Shown here: positions 12,978 through 24,101 of the stretch, piece by piece
Layout: every line of letters starts with the position of its first letter
Position numbering within the stretch: position 1 is the stretch's first letter
DNA from: Beverwykella pulmonaria
Lineage: Eukaryota; Ascomycota; Dothideomycetes; Pleosporales; Melanommataceae
Length of the DNA stretch: 64,000 nt
Assembly (NCBI GenBank): GCA_001599595.1
Contig: BCHH01000005.1
Span: 98,511-162,510, forward strand
Direction of reading: 5' to 3'
Made by a program: the position numbers and the translations under genes
Notes under the pieces: model-generated
What the model saw: only the letters and a program-made list of their open reading frames with translations
Databases searched by the model: none
Told to the model about the DNA's origin: nothing

Positions 12978-15213
12978 TCATGCGAGCTCGGTCAAGTTTT
13001 CAATGACAGCGAACGAGGCTCTTGCGTCGGAGGATAGTGGTGCGTTGCCGGGCCGGTCGACGACAATGGCGTAGATGCCTGCCTGTGTCGCGGCTTTCGC
13101 TTCTGTTTGTTCATTGTGTTGGTTAATGTACAATGATGAGGGTTGATGGCCAGTAAGAACGATGCGGGCAGAGAAGGTAGATTGAAAACGAGGGGGTATG
13201 CCGGTCTTGTGGAGGCAGTGTTTGTTGTACACGCAGAGTAGGGTATACCGATTTTTGTTTGGTTGACAGAGAAACGTAAGCCGTGATCGGTATGGGTAGT
13301 TCATGGGCGGTGTTCCCCATATTAATAGAATAGAGTTGTGAGGCGTATCTATCAATATATCGGGCTTGTTTCATGTAGAAACATGGTGAGTGACCGGGGT
13401 GTAGACGTCAACAACGACACCTCGTACCAACGACGAGATAACTCGAAGAGAGCACAGAAAAGAGAAGAGCGGTCTACGTACCATTCACATTGTCGGTCAG
13501 GAAGGTTATTGTGTCGGCTTCCCTCCTAAGCTCTTTACAAATCTTTTCATACGACTCCTTCTCCAGCTTCGATCCCGCTGTCACCGTATCAAAGTGCGCA
13601 GAGAACAGGGGCTTCAGGTCTCGGGTGCTCGATCCGTCTTCGACATAAGAAAAGAACTGGAGCTGGGCCTGCACGCTGCCTGAGGAGAAGACAGCGAGCG
13701 TCTTGCCAGCCTTCTTCCAAGACTCGAGCGTCGGGATGACATCGTCAAAGAGCGGGGTTTTGAGGTCACCATTGCTGTAGCCGGCCTTCCACAGGTTGCC
13801 TACGTAGTGGTTAGTCGTAAGGCATGGGCAAGACGTGATAAGTAATAACAAGGTTCAACCAAGGGAGCAAATGAGGTAATTGATGCGAAACAAGACAATG
13901 TGGATATATTCTGATATAGCTTCCATGAACGCATAACAACAACAAACAAATTATGGGTATGAGGACCAAGGCGGTGCATTCGCTCTGTATGGTCCCTTGA
14001 CGGAAAAGTGCAGGAGGCCCTTGATCCTCTCGGCCTCTTGCCAGAAATTGATTCAGGAGGACCACCGGAATGATGCATGGCCGTGAGAGCAACTCGGCGG
14101 CGGCGCCACGTGTACTACAATAGGGAGACGACTATCACAGGGAACATCCCCATCGGTTGCATATCCCGGATCGAATGTTGCCATTCGATCTCCGCTATGG
14201 ATATAGCGGGTCTGGCGGCCATGGCGGCTTCGACGTGGCGAAAGATGCTTAACGCGTACGTAAGGAAAGTGACAAGAACCTACCTTGCAGCTGCTTCAAG
14301 TACACAGCCTTTACGTCTCTACGCGTCAGATCTTCCACATGAGCAAGCAGCGTCGCGGCATCCGGCTTTGTCTCCTCTGGAAACCCCACAATCAGGTCCT
14401 GAAAGGCTGGATCGCTCCACGAGTCGTGTGCTAGTCTTGTAAGACGCTCGACTGCATACGGATACTGCGGTTATGGGTGAGAATCGTGAGCAAAAGGGGG
14501 AAGTTACCCCACACCCGCTTGGGGTCGCGTGATAGACAATGGAAGGTTGAAGTATGTGATGAAAGTGCAGGGCTGGGAGACAGACGAAGCGAAAGGGCTT
14601 GAAGGGGAAATTGAGTGGCTTGACCATGGCCAAAGATACCACAGAGATGGATGCGCGGGCCGTCCACGGGTCGTGGGTCCGACTCGAGTTTGTTGGCCGC
14701 TGATCACACGCTCCTTCCGATGGCGGGGAAGCCAACCTCTCGACCTCTCAAGCTCTCGTAACGACTAGACACACGAGAGAAGTAGTGCAGCTCACCAGAA
14801 CGTCCTTGACGAAGGAGATGCTCGAGACGGTGCCCTCTGGATGCGGAAATAGGCATGGTCAGCATCGGTCTTGAGTAACGGTTGCACCGGGGCTAGGGCG
14901 AAAGCGCAACGTCTGGATGGCTGGTGTTTTAGTGGCGCATGCAAAAATCCGGGGTAGCTGCGAGGCAACGCGACGAGAAAGGCGCGTGGCTCCTCGAAAA
15001 CTGCATCGTCGAATGGCAAATGGGCCAGACCGAGCCACAGCGTCGCGTGCATGGGGAAGGTCGGAAAGCCTCTTGCAGCATTTTTTGCTTTTGCGCTAGC
15101 CAGCTGGAGACGGAAAAGGGACAGGAGAACAACGAAAGAGCAACCTCACCGATGTCGAGAAGAATCGTCTCAGTGCGCATCCAGCGCTCGCGGTCGAGCG
15201 ACGCTGCAGACAT
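12978..15213 (-). CDS. UTR4: enolase-phosphatase E1 (methionine salvage)
   Basis: HAD-superfamily bifunctional enzyme (Utr4/MtnC) that enolises and dephosphorylates 2,3-diketo-5-methylthiopentyl-1-phosphate in the methionine salvage pathway. Five exons on the minus strand: 15150-15213, 14796-14836, 14284-14464, 13482-13799 and 12978-13102, totalling 242 residues, the usual size. HAD motif I is LLDIEGTV, the E1-specific D-x-E-x-T, and is assembled across intron 1. It is followed by SISFVKDVL. Then come RDVKAVYLKQLQGNLWKAGY, motif II in FSSGSVQAQ, motif III lysine in TAGSKLEKESY, and the acidic motif in FLTDNVNEAKAA. Every splice junction restores family sequence. Intron 3 (13800-14283) is unusually long for this window, at about 480 nt. 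Confidence 0.95.
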
Positions 15214-18200
15214 TGTTGTTGGGGGGTTAAAGGGCGGTGAAGAGGGAGAAAATTCTGATAGAAAGACTCTTTTCGCTTGCCGTGGGTTGTGTGCTGGGCT
15301 CGAGCGTTGGTTGGTGCGAATAGAAGAGTGGGTGGTGAAAGAGGAACATCAAGCTATGGCGGTCAAGACAGTGTAGGTTGTGGTTGATAAGGATCTTGTT
15401 TGCTTGCCGAATGGGAACGTATGCTCCGTGAAAGGCAACGAAGGTAAAGAAGAAAATTTTCACGTATGATGCCAGACCGCCATCCGTGCCGTCAAACAGA
15501 CTATAGGAAGGAGTGAACGATAGTTCATTGTCTTTTGCTTTTGACTCGGTTCCTTCAGGGCTTTTCGGCTTTTCCGAGGAGCCCATCTTGATGCTCCCGT
15601 ACATCCTGTCCCGCCGAGGAAGCCATCATGCCTTACTTGCAAAGTGTGGCTAGTAGTGAGCTGTTGAGCAACGTGTTGAACAGGGTGAATACTGTAGGCG
15701 TGCCTTGTTGACAGCCTCATACCGACATTCAACGACTCAGGGATGCTTTGAGATGCTGCACGCTCGCGGAAATATCTCCACTTGGCCCACTCTGCAATCC
15801 ACTGCGATCCATTGCGCTGCGGACAGCTGTTCCTATTTCCCGAAATGTCTTAATTGCCATAGGTTACAGAGACGGTAAACACGATGCGTTGGCTGCAGAA
15901 TTTGCTGTTGTTGTCTTCACCGCCATAAAATGGGATGGAATTTCCGGGCGTGGGAAGGGGGTTGGCAATGCAGGACACTCCAGGGCTTGCAGTAGCGCCC
16001 CTGGGGCTGTCGAGTACCTGTCGGGCACGACTGGGTGGTGGCGAACGTCGCGCGTTTTCGACCGCTAGCCAGCGCCAGCGATGCACGCTGCTGCAAGCCC
16101 AAATTTAAATGCAGAAAACGCAGACCATTTACAATCGAGGCTATTATTGCTACGGAACATGCAGCCCGGCTACGGAGCGATGGCACTGGCCAGTGCTTGG
16201 GGGCAGAGACCCGAAGCCGGAGACCAAATCATCCTCCTCCTATCTATTCTTGCCTCTGCTGCGTGCATCCGCTGCTGCCATTCGTGCAAGGCTGTCTACA
16301 CCGACTTTGTTTCATCTCCGGCGGATACTCAATCGAGCCAGTCCATAGAGGCCACGCTGCTCTAAGGGATTTGCAGTGCCGTAAAGCTCGTGCAAACAGC
16401 TCCATGGCAGCAGAGCTTTCCCCAGAGTTCCGCTCCCTCCTAGACGGCCGCTACCCGCTGGCCGTGCGCCGTGCGGAACCTGAGGGAGCATCGGACATGG
16501 ATGCGCGTCCAGACGGGCTTCCAAGCGCTAAAGCGACTTGTGACTTTGAAACGCTTGTCATGGCTCCATCGGGACAGCTGTTCAAAGCAGCCCCTGAGTG
16601 GCACAGCGGATGAAGCTGGCCGCACGCAGCCGTCATGAACTCTATCAACGAGCCAGCGGGGTGGGAAATTGGGGACAGGGACGCTCGATAGATTGAGCGA
16701 TAACGGTGTCGCGAGGGCTTGCCTCCGTCGTGGAGGGTGGGCGATCAGCGAGTCCGGGTGGCGAGGCCAATAAGGGGACAGCCGGCACCTAGTCGTGTGC
16801 GACCGTGGCGAGCGCGAGCGCGAGCTGGCGAGCAGACGTCGTGTTGGACAAAGCCGGCTGACGTGCTTTTGGCTGCTCTGCTGATCGCAGCTGTTCCCGG
16901 CACAGCCAGCAACGGCAGAGGTGTGTGTGGTCGAGGGCGCTTGGCACGCGTTTGCCCGCTCCATAATAATTGTGAAGCAAGGAGCCCACAGGAGCGCGTT
17001 TCAGGCCGCCCGCTGGTGGTGCTCTGCTTGTCCGTCGCCTCGCAGCGAAGGCAGTGAGGTCGCCCGGCTCCGGCGGCGAACCGCGTGGGCGGTGTCTGGT
17101 CACGCAACGCAGAACCTCGCACGCAGGACTCACAAAGAAGCCGGCAGAATGCAATGGAATGCAGTCGAAAGCGTCTCGCGATGCCTCCGCTGAGGATGAG
17201 GTGACGGCCACCCAGCGGCAGAACGGACCCAGTTTTCGATGCACTTCGCTGCGCTTCGACGCGAACCCTGGAAGGGCGAGGCCCTTGTCCTGTGATGCAG
17301 CCACGTCCACCACTGAGCCGACTCCGGTTAGCGCACTGTTAACATCCTGGCCGCGCTAGCCCGACTGCTTGCGGCCTAGGCCCGCACTACCAGCAGGCCG
17401 TGCCCTGTCATTCGCTGGCTTAGCCACCGACTGACCGCCCAGCCAGCTCCAAGGTTCCTTGTCAGCTCTCATAACAGATGCGTCCTCCCGCTTACTGCCC
17501 TCTTCTGCTCTGCCCATCTCGAAGCTCCTCTACCATGTCCTGATAGCAACACCGTTTTCGCCCGTCGCAGCAACCAGCACGCTCCTTCCGTCCTCTCTCT
17601 CTCTCTCTCCATTCTCTGCTTCTCATCCTATCCCTACCTAATTAAACCTCCCCGCCGCCGCCCATTCCTCTCGTTACGCCCGCAACCACGACCCTGCCTG
17701 CTGCCACTGCTAGACGACGCAAACAACCACCCGCCCGAGGCCCGCCAAACAGGCTTCAACCATCCTCACACGCCCACGCTACTCCACTCCCACGTATATC
17801 TCTCGGCCTGCACCCGCCAACGTTGGTCATTGCATTGATGTGATAAAGAAAAGCACGTTGCTGGCGATCATCCGGTCCTCCTCAACTGCCCTCGCTGCCG
17901 TCCAGCCATCAATGCTTTGAGCCTCACAGCCTCCTCCCACCTCGAACCACGCACCCCGTCACGAACAGTAAAGACCGCTGTGGCCGATACAACGGTGCTT
18001 TGCACGACTAGGCCAATCCTCTTGGCTCCTTGCCAGTAATTGCCTACGCCACCCGCAAAATCTCCTGAGTCTGTCTCTTTGACTCACCCTCTCGACAACG
18101 ACACATCTCACGACAGCTCCATTCCTGTCTGCTTCGCCCCACGTCCTTCTATACGCTTTACGACTTATATCTCCTCACGCAGCCATCGCCTCTCCTTCTT

Positions 18201-18717
18201 GCTTTTCCGGACGTCCCCACGACCTCCATCGTTGCATTCCCGATCGCTCGTTGACCCGGGTTATCCACTTACCACTAATTCATCAAATGAGCGACACATT
18301 CTCTTAACCATTTCCTTGTCTTTGCAAGTCGTCGAACCCCTTGTGCATATTCCGACGACTCATTTCCTTTGTTATCCGGATTTCTTGGAGCGTTTGTTTA
18401 CCTGACGACATCACTTCACTCTGTGCTTTTACCCTATCCCGGATCGGACGCCATCACAGCCATATATTACTACTATATTGCTATTTCGCTCGAAGCTCTG
18501 TCGTCACCTAAAAGTGCAATAGACCACCGCTTCTTCGGGTCTGGCAGCTGTCGACCCTCTGTTTGATTACGACTTCGGACCCATATCTCGGCGCACTTCG
18601 CTCGTCTTTCCTCTACTATCGGACGATTTCTTTGGGTATCTTTAGCTCTCTGCCACCGGGTCTTCCTTTACGATCCCTTTTGGCAACTCCTCTATCATCC
18701 CACCCCCAGCTCTACTT
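15214..18717. other. intergenic, about 3.5 kb, with long CT-rich KSP1 leader
   Basis: No conserved gene recognised. An ATG frame of 125 codons (15604 down to 15227, minus) ends just before the UTR4 start and may be a leader ORF. From about 15.8 to 17.4 kb the DNA is GC-rich with overlapping short frames on both strands and no motifs. From about 17.45 to 18.7 kb the plus strand is strongly pyrimidine-rich (CTCTCT run at 17592-17610) and holds several upstream ATGs, consistent with a promoter and a long 5' leader for the kinase gene at 18718. Confidence 0.45.
17592..17610 (+). repeat. CT microsatellite
   Basis: Simple CT dinucleotide run in the pyrimidine-rich region upstream of the kinase gene. 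CT tracts near fungal transcription starts are common; no further role is claimed. Confidence 0.8.
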
Positions 18718-20631
18718 ATGGAGTGCATGCGCAACCTGCTTCATGAGGGTGTTGTGCTTAACGGACGGTATGAAACCATCTCTCCACTCAACCATGGCTC
18801 TTTCGGCATGGTGTTCCAAGCCAGGGACCTCCTAACTGGCGAAATCGTCGCCATCAAAGTCATCACCAAGAATGACGCCGGTGCCACCAACCAGTCTGGC
18901 TTCGTTTTCGACGAACGCTCCGAGGAGCTCGCTGTCCACCTCCGCATCGGATCGCACCCCAACATTGTCAATCTGCTTCAGTCTTTCGAGACCCAGAACC
19001 ACATCTACCTTGTCCTCGAGTTCTGCTCCAATGGCGACCTCTATGAAGCCATTCGCCTTCTCAAAGGCCCGATGGAGACCGAGCATGTTCGCGAGTTCAT
19101 GCTTCAACTCGTTGACGCTGTCGAGCACATGCACGCCAGGGGTGTTTATCACCGAGACATCAAGCCCGAGAACATCTTCCTCACCCAAGCTGGCACCATG
19201 AAGCTTGGTGACTTCGGCCTCGCCACCACCGATGCCTGGTCGTGGGAAATTGCAGTAGGCAGCGACCGCTACATGGCTCCCGAGCAGTATGACCCATCCA
19301 ACGCTGGCTACTCCACGGCCAAGGCAGACATCTGGGCAATCGGCATCTGCCTGTTGAACGTACTGTTCGCTCGCAACCCATTTGCTGTTCCTGCGGAGTC
19401 GGACCCTCTCTTCGCGGATTTTGCTCTCGACCGACAGACCCTCTTCGACGTCTTCCCCAACATGTCTCAGGACGCCTTCGAGGTCTTGGTTCACTGCCTC
19501 GCCCTCGACCCTGAGAAGCGTGACTTGTCGCTTGTCAGGGATGCCCTCGACCGCGTCATCAGCTTCACTACCGATGATGAGAGTCTCGATGAGTTCTGTA
19601 CCGAAGAACGCGAACCCATCGTTGCCAGCGCCAACCGCGAGCCTCTTCGTACCCCTTCCATCTCCACTCCTCAACTCGAGCAAGGTGGTTCGTTCCCATG
19701 GGCCAAGGCTCTCGCCATGTCTCCACCTCAGGCAGTTCGTCAACTCTCCGCTATTCCCGACACCGAAGTATACGACGAGGACCTTTTCCCCAGCTACAAC
19801 CAATCCAGCAATGGCTGGTTCGATGTCAAACCTGACACCGCTTCGACTGTCTCCTTTGTCGACTCTGGCTTGGGTCTGTCCTTCAAGTCAGCCGATCTTG
19901 CTCTCCCGGAATCGATCAACATCAAGCGTTCTCGCCCTATGCCTATCTCTGGCTCTCTTCCAGCTAGCGCTGCCATTCCGTTCAAGAGCATGTCATCCGT
20001 CTTCGACAAGAAGCGGGATACCATTTCCAAGAGCTGGAGCGATCTTTGGGACGAAGAAGAGGAAGAGCATACCATTGCTGAGATCGAGAACAAGCATATT
20101 ATTCCTTTTGCTGTCCTGAACAAGGAGAAGCTGGTCCCGTCCGAGAGCGGGTCTGGCGTCTCCACTCCTCGAGCTGGTCTTTCGGAGCTCAAGAATCCTG
20201 CTACCGTCAACAACAGCAGGAGCCGATCGCCAAAGAACAACCGTAGTGCGGCCGAGCACGTCAGCGAGCACACTGGATTCGTGTTTGAAGAACATGTTGC
20301 GGCTCGCTATTCGCCTCCGTCGAAGCGCACTATCATGGACAAATGGGCAGCACTGGGGGACCGCAGGCGCGGTCCCCAACCACAAACACCACAGAAGCCC
20401 GTTCGACCCCCGAAACAAATCCAGCCGACGCCGGCCTCCGCCAGGAAGCGAAGCCGGACCGACAGCTGGAGGCGTCCGATCAATTGGGGCCCAAGCCAGC
20501 AGGAGAATGGCGTCTGGGAACGGAAAGATAATTGGAACGCCGTGAAGGATTGGCGCCACCACACTCATCACATTGAGGATGATATCGGCGACCTTGAGTG
20601 GGTTGGAGGTTGGAATGACCTCCACTTGTAG
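18718..20631 (+). CDS. KSP1: Ksp1/Ran1-like serine/threonine protein kinase
   Basis: Single-exon gene of 637 residues. The protein kinase domain occupies about residues 15-285: glycine loop LNHGSFGMVF, VAIK lysine in EIVAIKVITK, HRD motif in YHRDIKPENIFL, DFG in KLGDFGLATT, and activation-segment end in GSDRYMAPEQY. The GSDRYMAPEQYDPS and GYSTAKADIWAIGICLLN sequences are characteristic of the fungal Ksp1/Ran1-related group. In yeast, Ksp1 acts downstream of PKA/TOR and affects autophagy and filamentous growth. The C-terminal 350 residues are low-complexity and Ser/Pro-rich, ending in a basic, Trp-containing segment (DSWRRPINWG, RKDNWNAVKDW) and an acidic tail. The ATG at 18718 is preceded by a long CT-rich leader. 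An ATG at 18742 is a less likely alternative. Confidence 0.88.
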   Translation: MECMRNLLHEGVVLNGRYETISPLNHGSFGMVFQARDLLTGEIVAIKVITKNDAGATNQSGFVFDERSEELAVHLRIGSHPNIVNLLQSFETQNHIYLVLEFCSNGDLYEAIRLLKGPMETEHVREFMLQLVDAVEHMHARGVYHRDIKPENIFLTQAGTMKLGDFGLATTDAWSWEIAVGSDRYMAPEQYDPSNAGYSTAKADIWAIGICLLNVLFARNPFAVPAESDPLFADFALDRQTLFDVFPNMSQDAFEVLVHCLALDPEKRDLSLVRDALDRVISFTTDDESLDEFCTEEREPIVASANREPLRTPSISTPQLEQGGSFPWAKALAMSPPQAVRQLSAIPDTEVYDEDLFPSYNQSSNGWFDVKPDTASTVSFVDSGLGLSFKSADLALPESINIKRSRPMPISGSLPASAAIPFKSMSSVFDKKRDTISKSWSDLWDEEEEEHTIAEIENKHIIPFAVLNKEKLVPSESGSGVSTPRAGLSELKNPATVNNSRSRSPKNNRSAAEHVSEHTGFVFEEHVAARYSPPSKRTIMDKWAALGDRRRGPQPQTPQKPVRPPKQIQPTPASARKRSRTDSWRRPINWGPSQQENGVWERKDNWNAVKDWRHHTHHIEDDIGDLEWVGGWNDLHL

Positions 20632-21841
20632 TCTTGACACTTTTCATCCCTTTTTTTGCACAGAACGATACTTTAACATTTTTGGACCTAGGAATACCTC
20701 TTTCTTCCTTTCACGCCAGTTTGTAGCTTTAGAGATACCATTTCCTTTGCTTCTCTCTCACTCGGCATACCTAAGTTTCTCATACTACTGGGCGCAATCT
20801 CTTTTGTTCTTTGGGAAACTTCTGGGAATGCATGGGTGGTTGGGGAAATGCCATCACACCAAACTGTAACGATGATAGGGGCTTTCAAGGATCGGGGTGT
20901 GTGCTATTTTTTTTCTACCTTTCCTACTTCTCTTCGGCTCGATATGTAAGGGATGATTAGTTTGTCAAGACTCGTATCCATCAGGGCCTGGCTGGCCGTT
21001 GGGAAGCCAGACCCGGGATTTACCCACTCAAAATTGTGTGCACTTTGCTCTGTTGTGATGGTGATGATTATGACGATGATGGGTTAACCTTTGGTGAGAG
21101 TGAGGGGGTTGCTCTTGTCCTGTGGCTACATAAACCATTGCCATAACTCTCGTTTACCCACACATCACTGTCGACACACCGAAACGCCTGCGCATTAAGT
21201 AGCTACGTATCAAGAACATTCTAGATAATGTAACACTTGACTCTTGTTTCGCTCCTGACTGTGCATTCGTTTTTTGAGGAGCAATATTTCTTGACATTTG
21301 GTGCCCATTCGATTCTTCGTCGTCTTTATTTCAAGCTTGCTACTTTCTAAAAATACCAACCGCCCAGGTACCAGTACTATCACACGAACATTGTTGACAT
21401 CTGTCAAGTGCGCAGCGCGTCAGGTGGGTGTACAAGCCCTTCCCTTGGTCATGTTGGTGATCCATTGTTGGTGGCGTGTCATGTTGTAGTCCACGTGTGC
21501 ATGTAGCGGTGCGTCATGATCCACTCCACTCGTGAGCATCTACCTACCAAGCAATGGAAGGGTACGGGCGGCGTATGTCACATCACTTGAACTACCTATA
21601 CTTCTTCAGAAGAAGGGAACACAGACCGCATTTGACATGCATGGGAAAGGTCGTTTCTTTACCTGTTGAGGATGTTTCATTACAAGTTTTGTCACTGCCG
21701 GTCAACTCTCTCTCTTTCTTGAAAGGCTATTCCAATGCATGTCACATTGCCAAATCTAAAGTGGGTATCATAAAAGCAACCGAAAACTCCTCCCTCCTTT
21801 TCCTTCGATCCCGTAATGCGCCTTCTTGCCACCAAAGGAGC
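20632..21841. other. intergenic between convergent KSP1 and MED6
   Basis: About 1.2 kb between two gene 3' ends. It has T-rich stretches (for example 20650-20660 and 20906-20915) and no supported ORF. It should hold the 3' UTRs and polyadenylation sites of both genes. Confidence 0.5.
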
Positions 21842-22946
21842 TCAAGGTCCGCCCGGTACGGTCGGACTCGTGGGACTCGCCAGCCCTTTACTCTTCCGCC
21901 TGTTTCCCTTGCTCAGCTTCGGCACCGAAGTCACGCTCCCCTTCCTCGATCCCGCCTCTGCAGGCGCTGGTGTGGGCGCTGGTTTGGGCGTCGGAGCTAC
22001 ACTGTTGACTGCGCTCTCCGCCTCGCCCGCCTTGGGAGGTTGGGGCACAGCCAGAGTAGCAGCTCCGCTTGCCTGCGCAGCTGCTTGCGCCTTATTCCTT
22101 GCCTCGACCTGCCGCGTCGTGTTAATGAATACGAAGGAGCCTGGCTCGCCTTGCAGCGGGTTCTCGTCCATGTATTCGTGCCCGTAGTGGTTTGTCATTG
22201 CGAGTGAGTTGAGGAAGAAGTCGTCGGAGAATTCGGTGGCCGAGGTTTCGAGCACTGGCTGTGAGGCAGCGGTTTGTGAAGCGTCGGCTTCGGGCGCGAG
22301 ACCGGGGCTGCCGAGGCGGGATGCAGACCCAGGTGCTACGGTTTTCGCGGCTTCGTACGAGGGTGGCAGGTATGTGTGGCCTGTGGCTGGGGAGTAGTGT
22401 GAAAGGTTCTTGCTCAGCTCGAAGAGCTCTTGGAGATGGATTGTTGTGGAGAGCTGGGAGACAAATTATTATCTGAAGTGAGGTCGGGATGGATGGGCAT
22501 ACCAATCTCGTCTGCAGCACATCCAGCAGACTCGGGGCCATAAGAATCTTGTTCCCCACCGTATAATACGTGCCCTGGACCTGGATCTCGACCCCATCCT
22601 TGACCTTCCCCTTCTCGTCCGTCCCTCGAAATTTATACTGCCGTTGAATCACCCACGGCTGTCCCTTTTCCAGCGGCTCCGCGACGACGAGGAATTGGAG
22701 CCCGAGAGGGTACCGCGTTTGTAGTGCCTCTTCGAACTTTTCGCGGCTGTTGAGAAGAGCGGCTCCGTCGGGGGAAAGACGAGCTTGGTTGTATAAGGCG
22801 ACATTGTTGCTGGCGCCGTCGAAGAACGGCGAGGACATGAAGTACCACATTATGCTTTCACTGTTGAGGTCGCCCCCCGGGAGCTCTAGGAGGGTCTGCG
22901 GTTGCTCCCATTCTATTTCGTCCTGGATGATTGCTTTGGGCGGCAT
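21842..22946 (-). CDS. MED6: Mediator complex subunit Med6
   Basis: Head-module subunit of the RNA polymerase II Mediator. Two exons: 22503-22946 and 21842-22453, giving 351 residues. The N-terminal half is the conserved Med6 domain: DEIEWEQPQ, ESIMWYFMSSPFFDGASNN (the family's diagnostic block), a GLQF-VV strand, and GTYYTVGNKILMAPSLLDVL before the intron. After the junction LSTTIHLQELFELSKNLSHYSPATGHTYLPPS completes the domain in blocks. The C-terminal 150 residues are low-complexity (Ala/Pro/Thr-rich, then basic), as in other filamentous fungi. The start codon lies 166 bases from the ATG of the divergent MMTAG2-like gene, so the two share a promoter. Confidence 0.95.
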
Positions 22947-23112
22947 CGTTGGGGTGTTTGTCGTGTTGTGGAAAGGGGCAAGGCAAGGTGAGTTTGGCTG
23001 GCCGTTGTTTGGAATTCACGCGGGGCTGGCGAGAAAGGTCCAAGCTCTGGAAAGTTGAGAGACCTCCGTTGCGGTTCCTCCAACTCCGCATTTCTCTACC
23101 CACTTCAACACC
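22947..23112. promoter_or_regulatory. shared divergent promoter MED6 / MMTAG2-like
   Basis: Only 166 bases separate the two start codons, so both promoters and both leaders must overlap here. No TATA box is evident. A pyrimidine-rich tract (TTCCTCCAACTCC and neighbours) precedes the plus-strand ATG. Confidence 0.6.
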
Positions 23113-23982
23113 ATGGATCTCGTGCAGACAGTCCGCAAAGAAGGCAGCCGGCATGTACCTTTTTAATATCGATTCTCACTATCACATGGCTAACATGACA
23201 ACAGCGGCGGCCGCGCCGACTTCAAATGGGAAGATGTCAAGGCCGATTCCCAACGCGAAAACTATCTGGGGCATTCCCTCATGGCTCGTAAGTCCACTCG
23301 GCCCCCCGCAACAAACAAATTCTAACAAACAACAGCCGTCGGTCGCTGGCAACAAGGCCGCGATCTGAACTGGTACGCCAAAGGCGACGACGAGGACAAG
23401 GAAGCCGCCGCCCAGAAACTCAAGGAAGAGAAGCGCAAGCTGAAACAAGCTGAAGAAGACGCCATGCTCGTTGCTATGGGCCTACCAGTCCCCGAGCGGA
23501 ACGCGAATATGGAGCCGCTGGGCGAGAAGGCGGGCGAGCGCGCGATAGGAGCAAAGGCGGAAGAGAACGATGAGAAAGACACTGAGAAAGATGCTGAAGG
23601 CGAGATGGGTCCTCCCGTGCGTCGGAGAGACCGCAGCAGAGACCGCAAAGAGCGGCAAGGGAGAGATCGAAGGGGTCGGGACGACGATGATCGGAGGAAG
23701 AGGAGGAGGTCTAGGAGCCGGTCGAGAGACCGGAGGGACAGGCGGAGAGACCGCTCGAGATCGAGAGAGCGGCCGAGCAAGGATCACGACAGGCACAGGC
23801 ATCGATCGCGGAGCCGCGAGCGCAGGCGACGGGACGATCGTCACGGCCGTCCTAGGGACCACAAGGACCGGCTCATGGATGAGCTCGAGGAGCGACCGCG
23901 GTCCCATTCTAAAGATAGACACCGGCGGCGGAGGAGCAGGTCACCGTATGAGAAACCTGAGAGGAGAAGGGAGAGGGATTGA
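23113..23982 (+). CDS. MMTAG2-like nuclear protein with RS/RD-rich tail
   Basis: Member of the multiple-myeloma-tumour-associated protein 2 (MMtag, kinase phosphorylation protein) family. Three exons: 23113-23150, 23205-23287 and 23336-23982, about 255 residues. The conserved core is rebuilt across both introns: [33 protein letters not shown] (split by intron 2), then [13 protein letters not shown] Lys/Glu coiled segment follows, and the C-terminal half is an Arg/Asp/Ser-rich tract with many RSR and RDR repeats typical of splicing-associated proteins. The first intron has a GC donor (GCATGT) and an ACAG acceptor; no GT donor nearby keeps the frame. The precise role of this family is not established. 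A nuclear RNA-processing role is inferred from the tail. Confidence 0.88.
23151..23204 (+). other. predicted GC-AG intron in MMTAG2-like gene
   Basis: A 54 nt intron with boundary CG|GCATGT and acceptor ACAG. Removal joins codons to give GSRGGRADF, the conserved start of the MMtag domain. The nearby GTACCT donor would put exon 2 out of frame. Confidence 0.7.
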
Positions 23983-24101
23983 TCATCCTTGGGCTTGACA
24001 ACAACGTGCCTTTCCTGGAACCTCGGATTCATTCTCGGTCGATAGAAAAAAAAACACCAACTTATTCTTCGGCTGTCACTATATTCTTCTGTCTATGTGT
24101 C

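Noticed and set aside
16035..16613. 192-codon plus-strand frame in the large gap before the kinase
   Set aside because: Overlaps equally long frames on the other strand, has no recognisable domain and sits in GC-rich non-coding sequence.
18832..19803. 323-codon minus-strand frame inside the kinase gene
   Set aside because: Antisense shadow of a well-supported kinase; its Val/Glu/Gly composition mirrors the coding strand.
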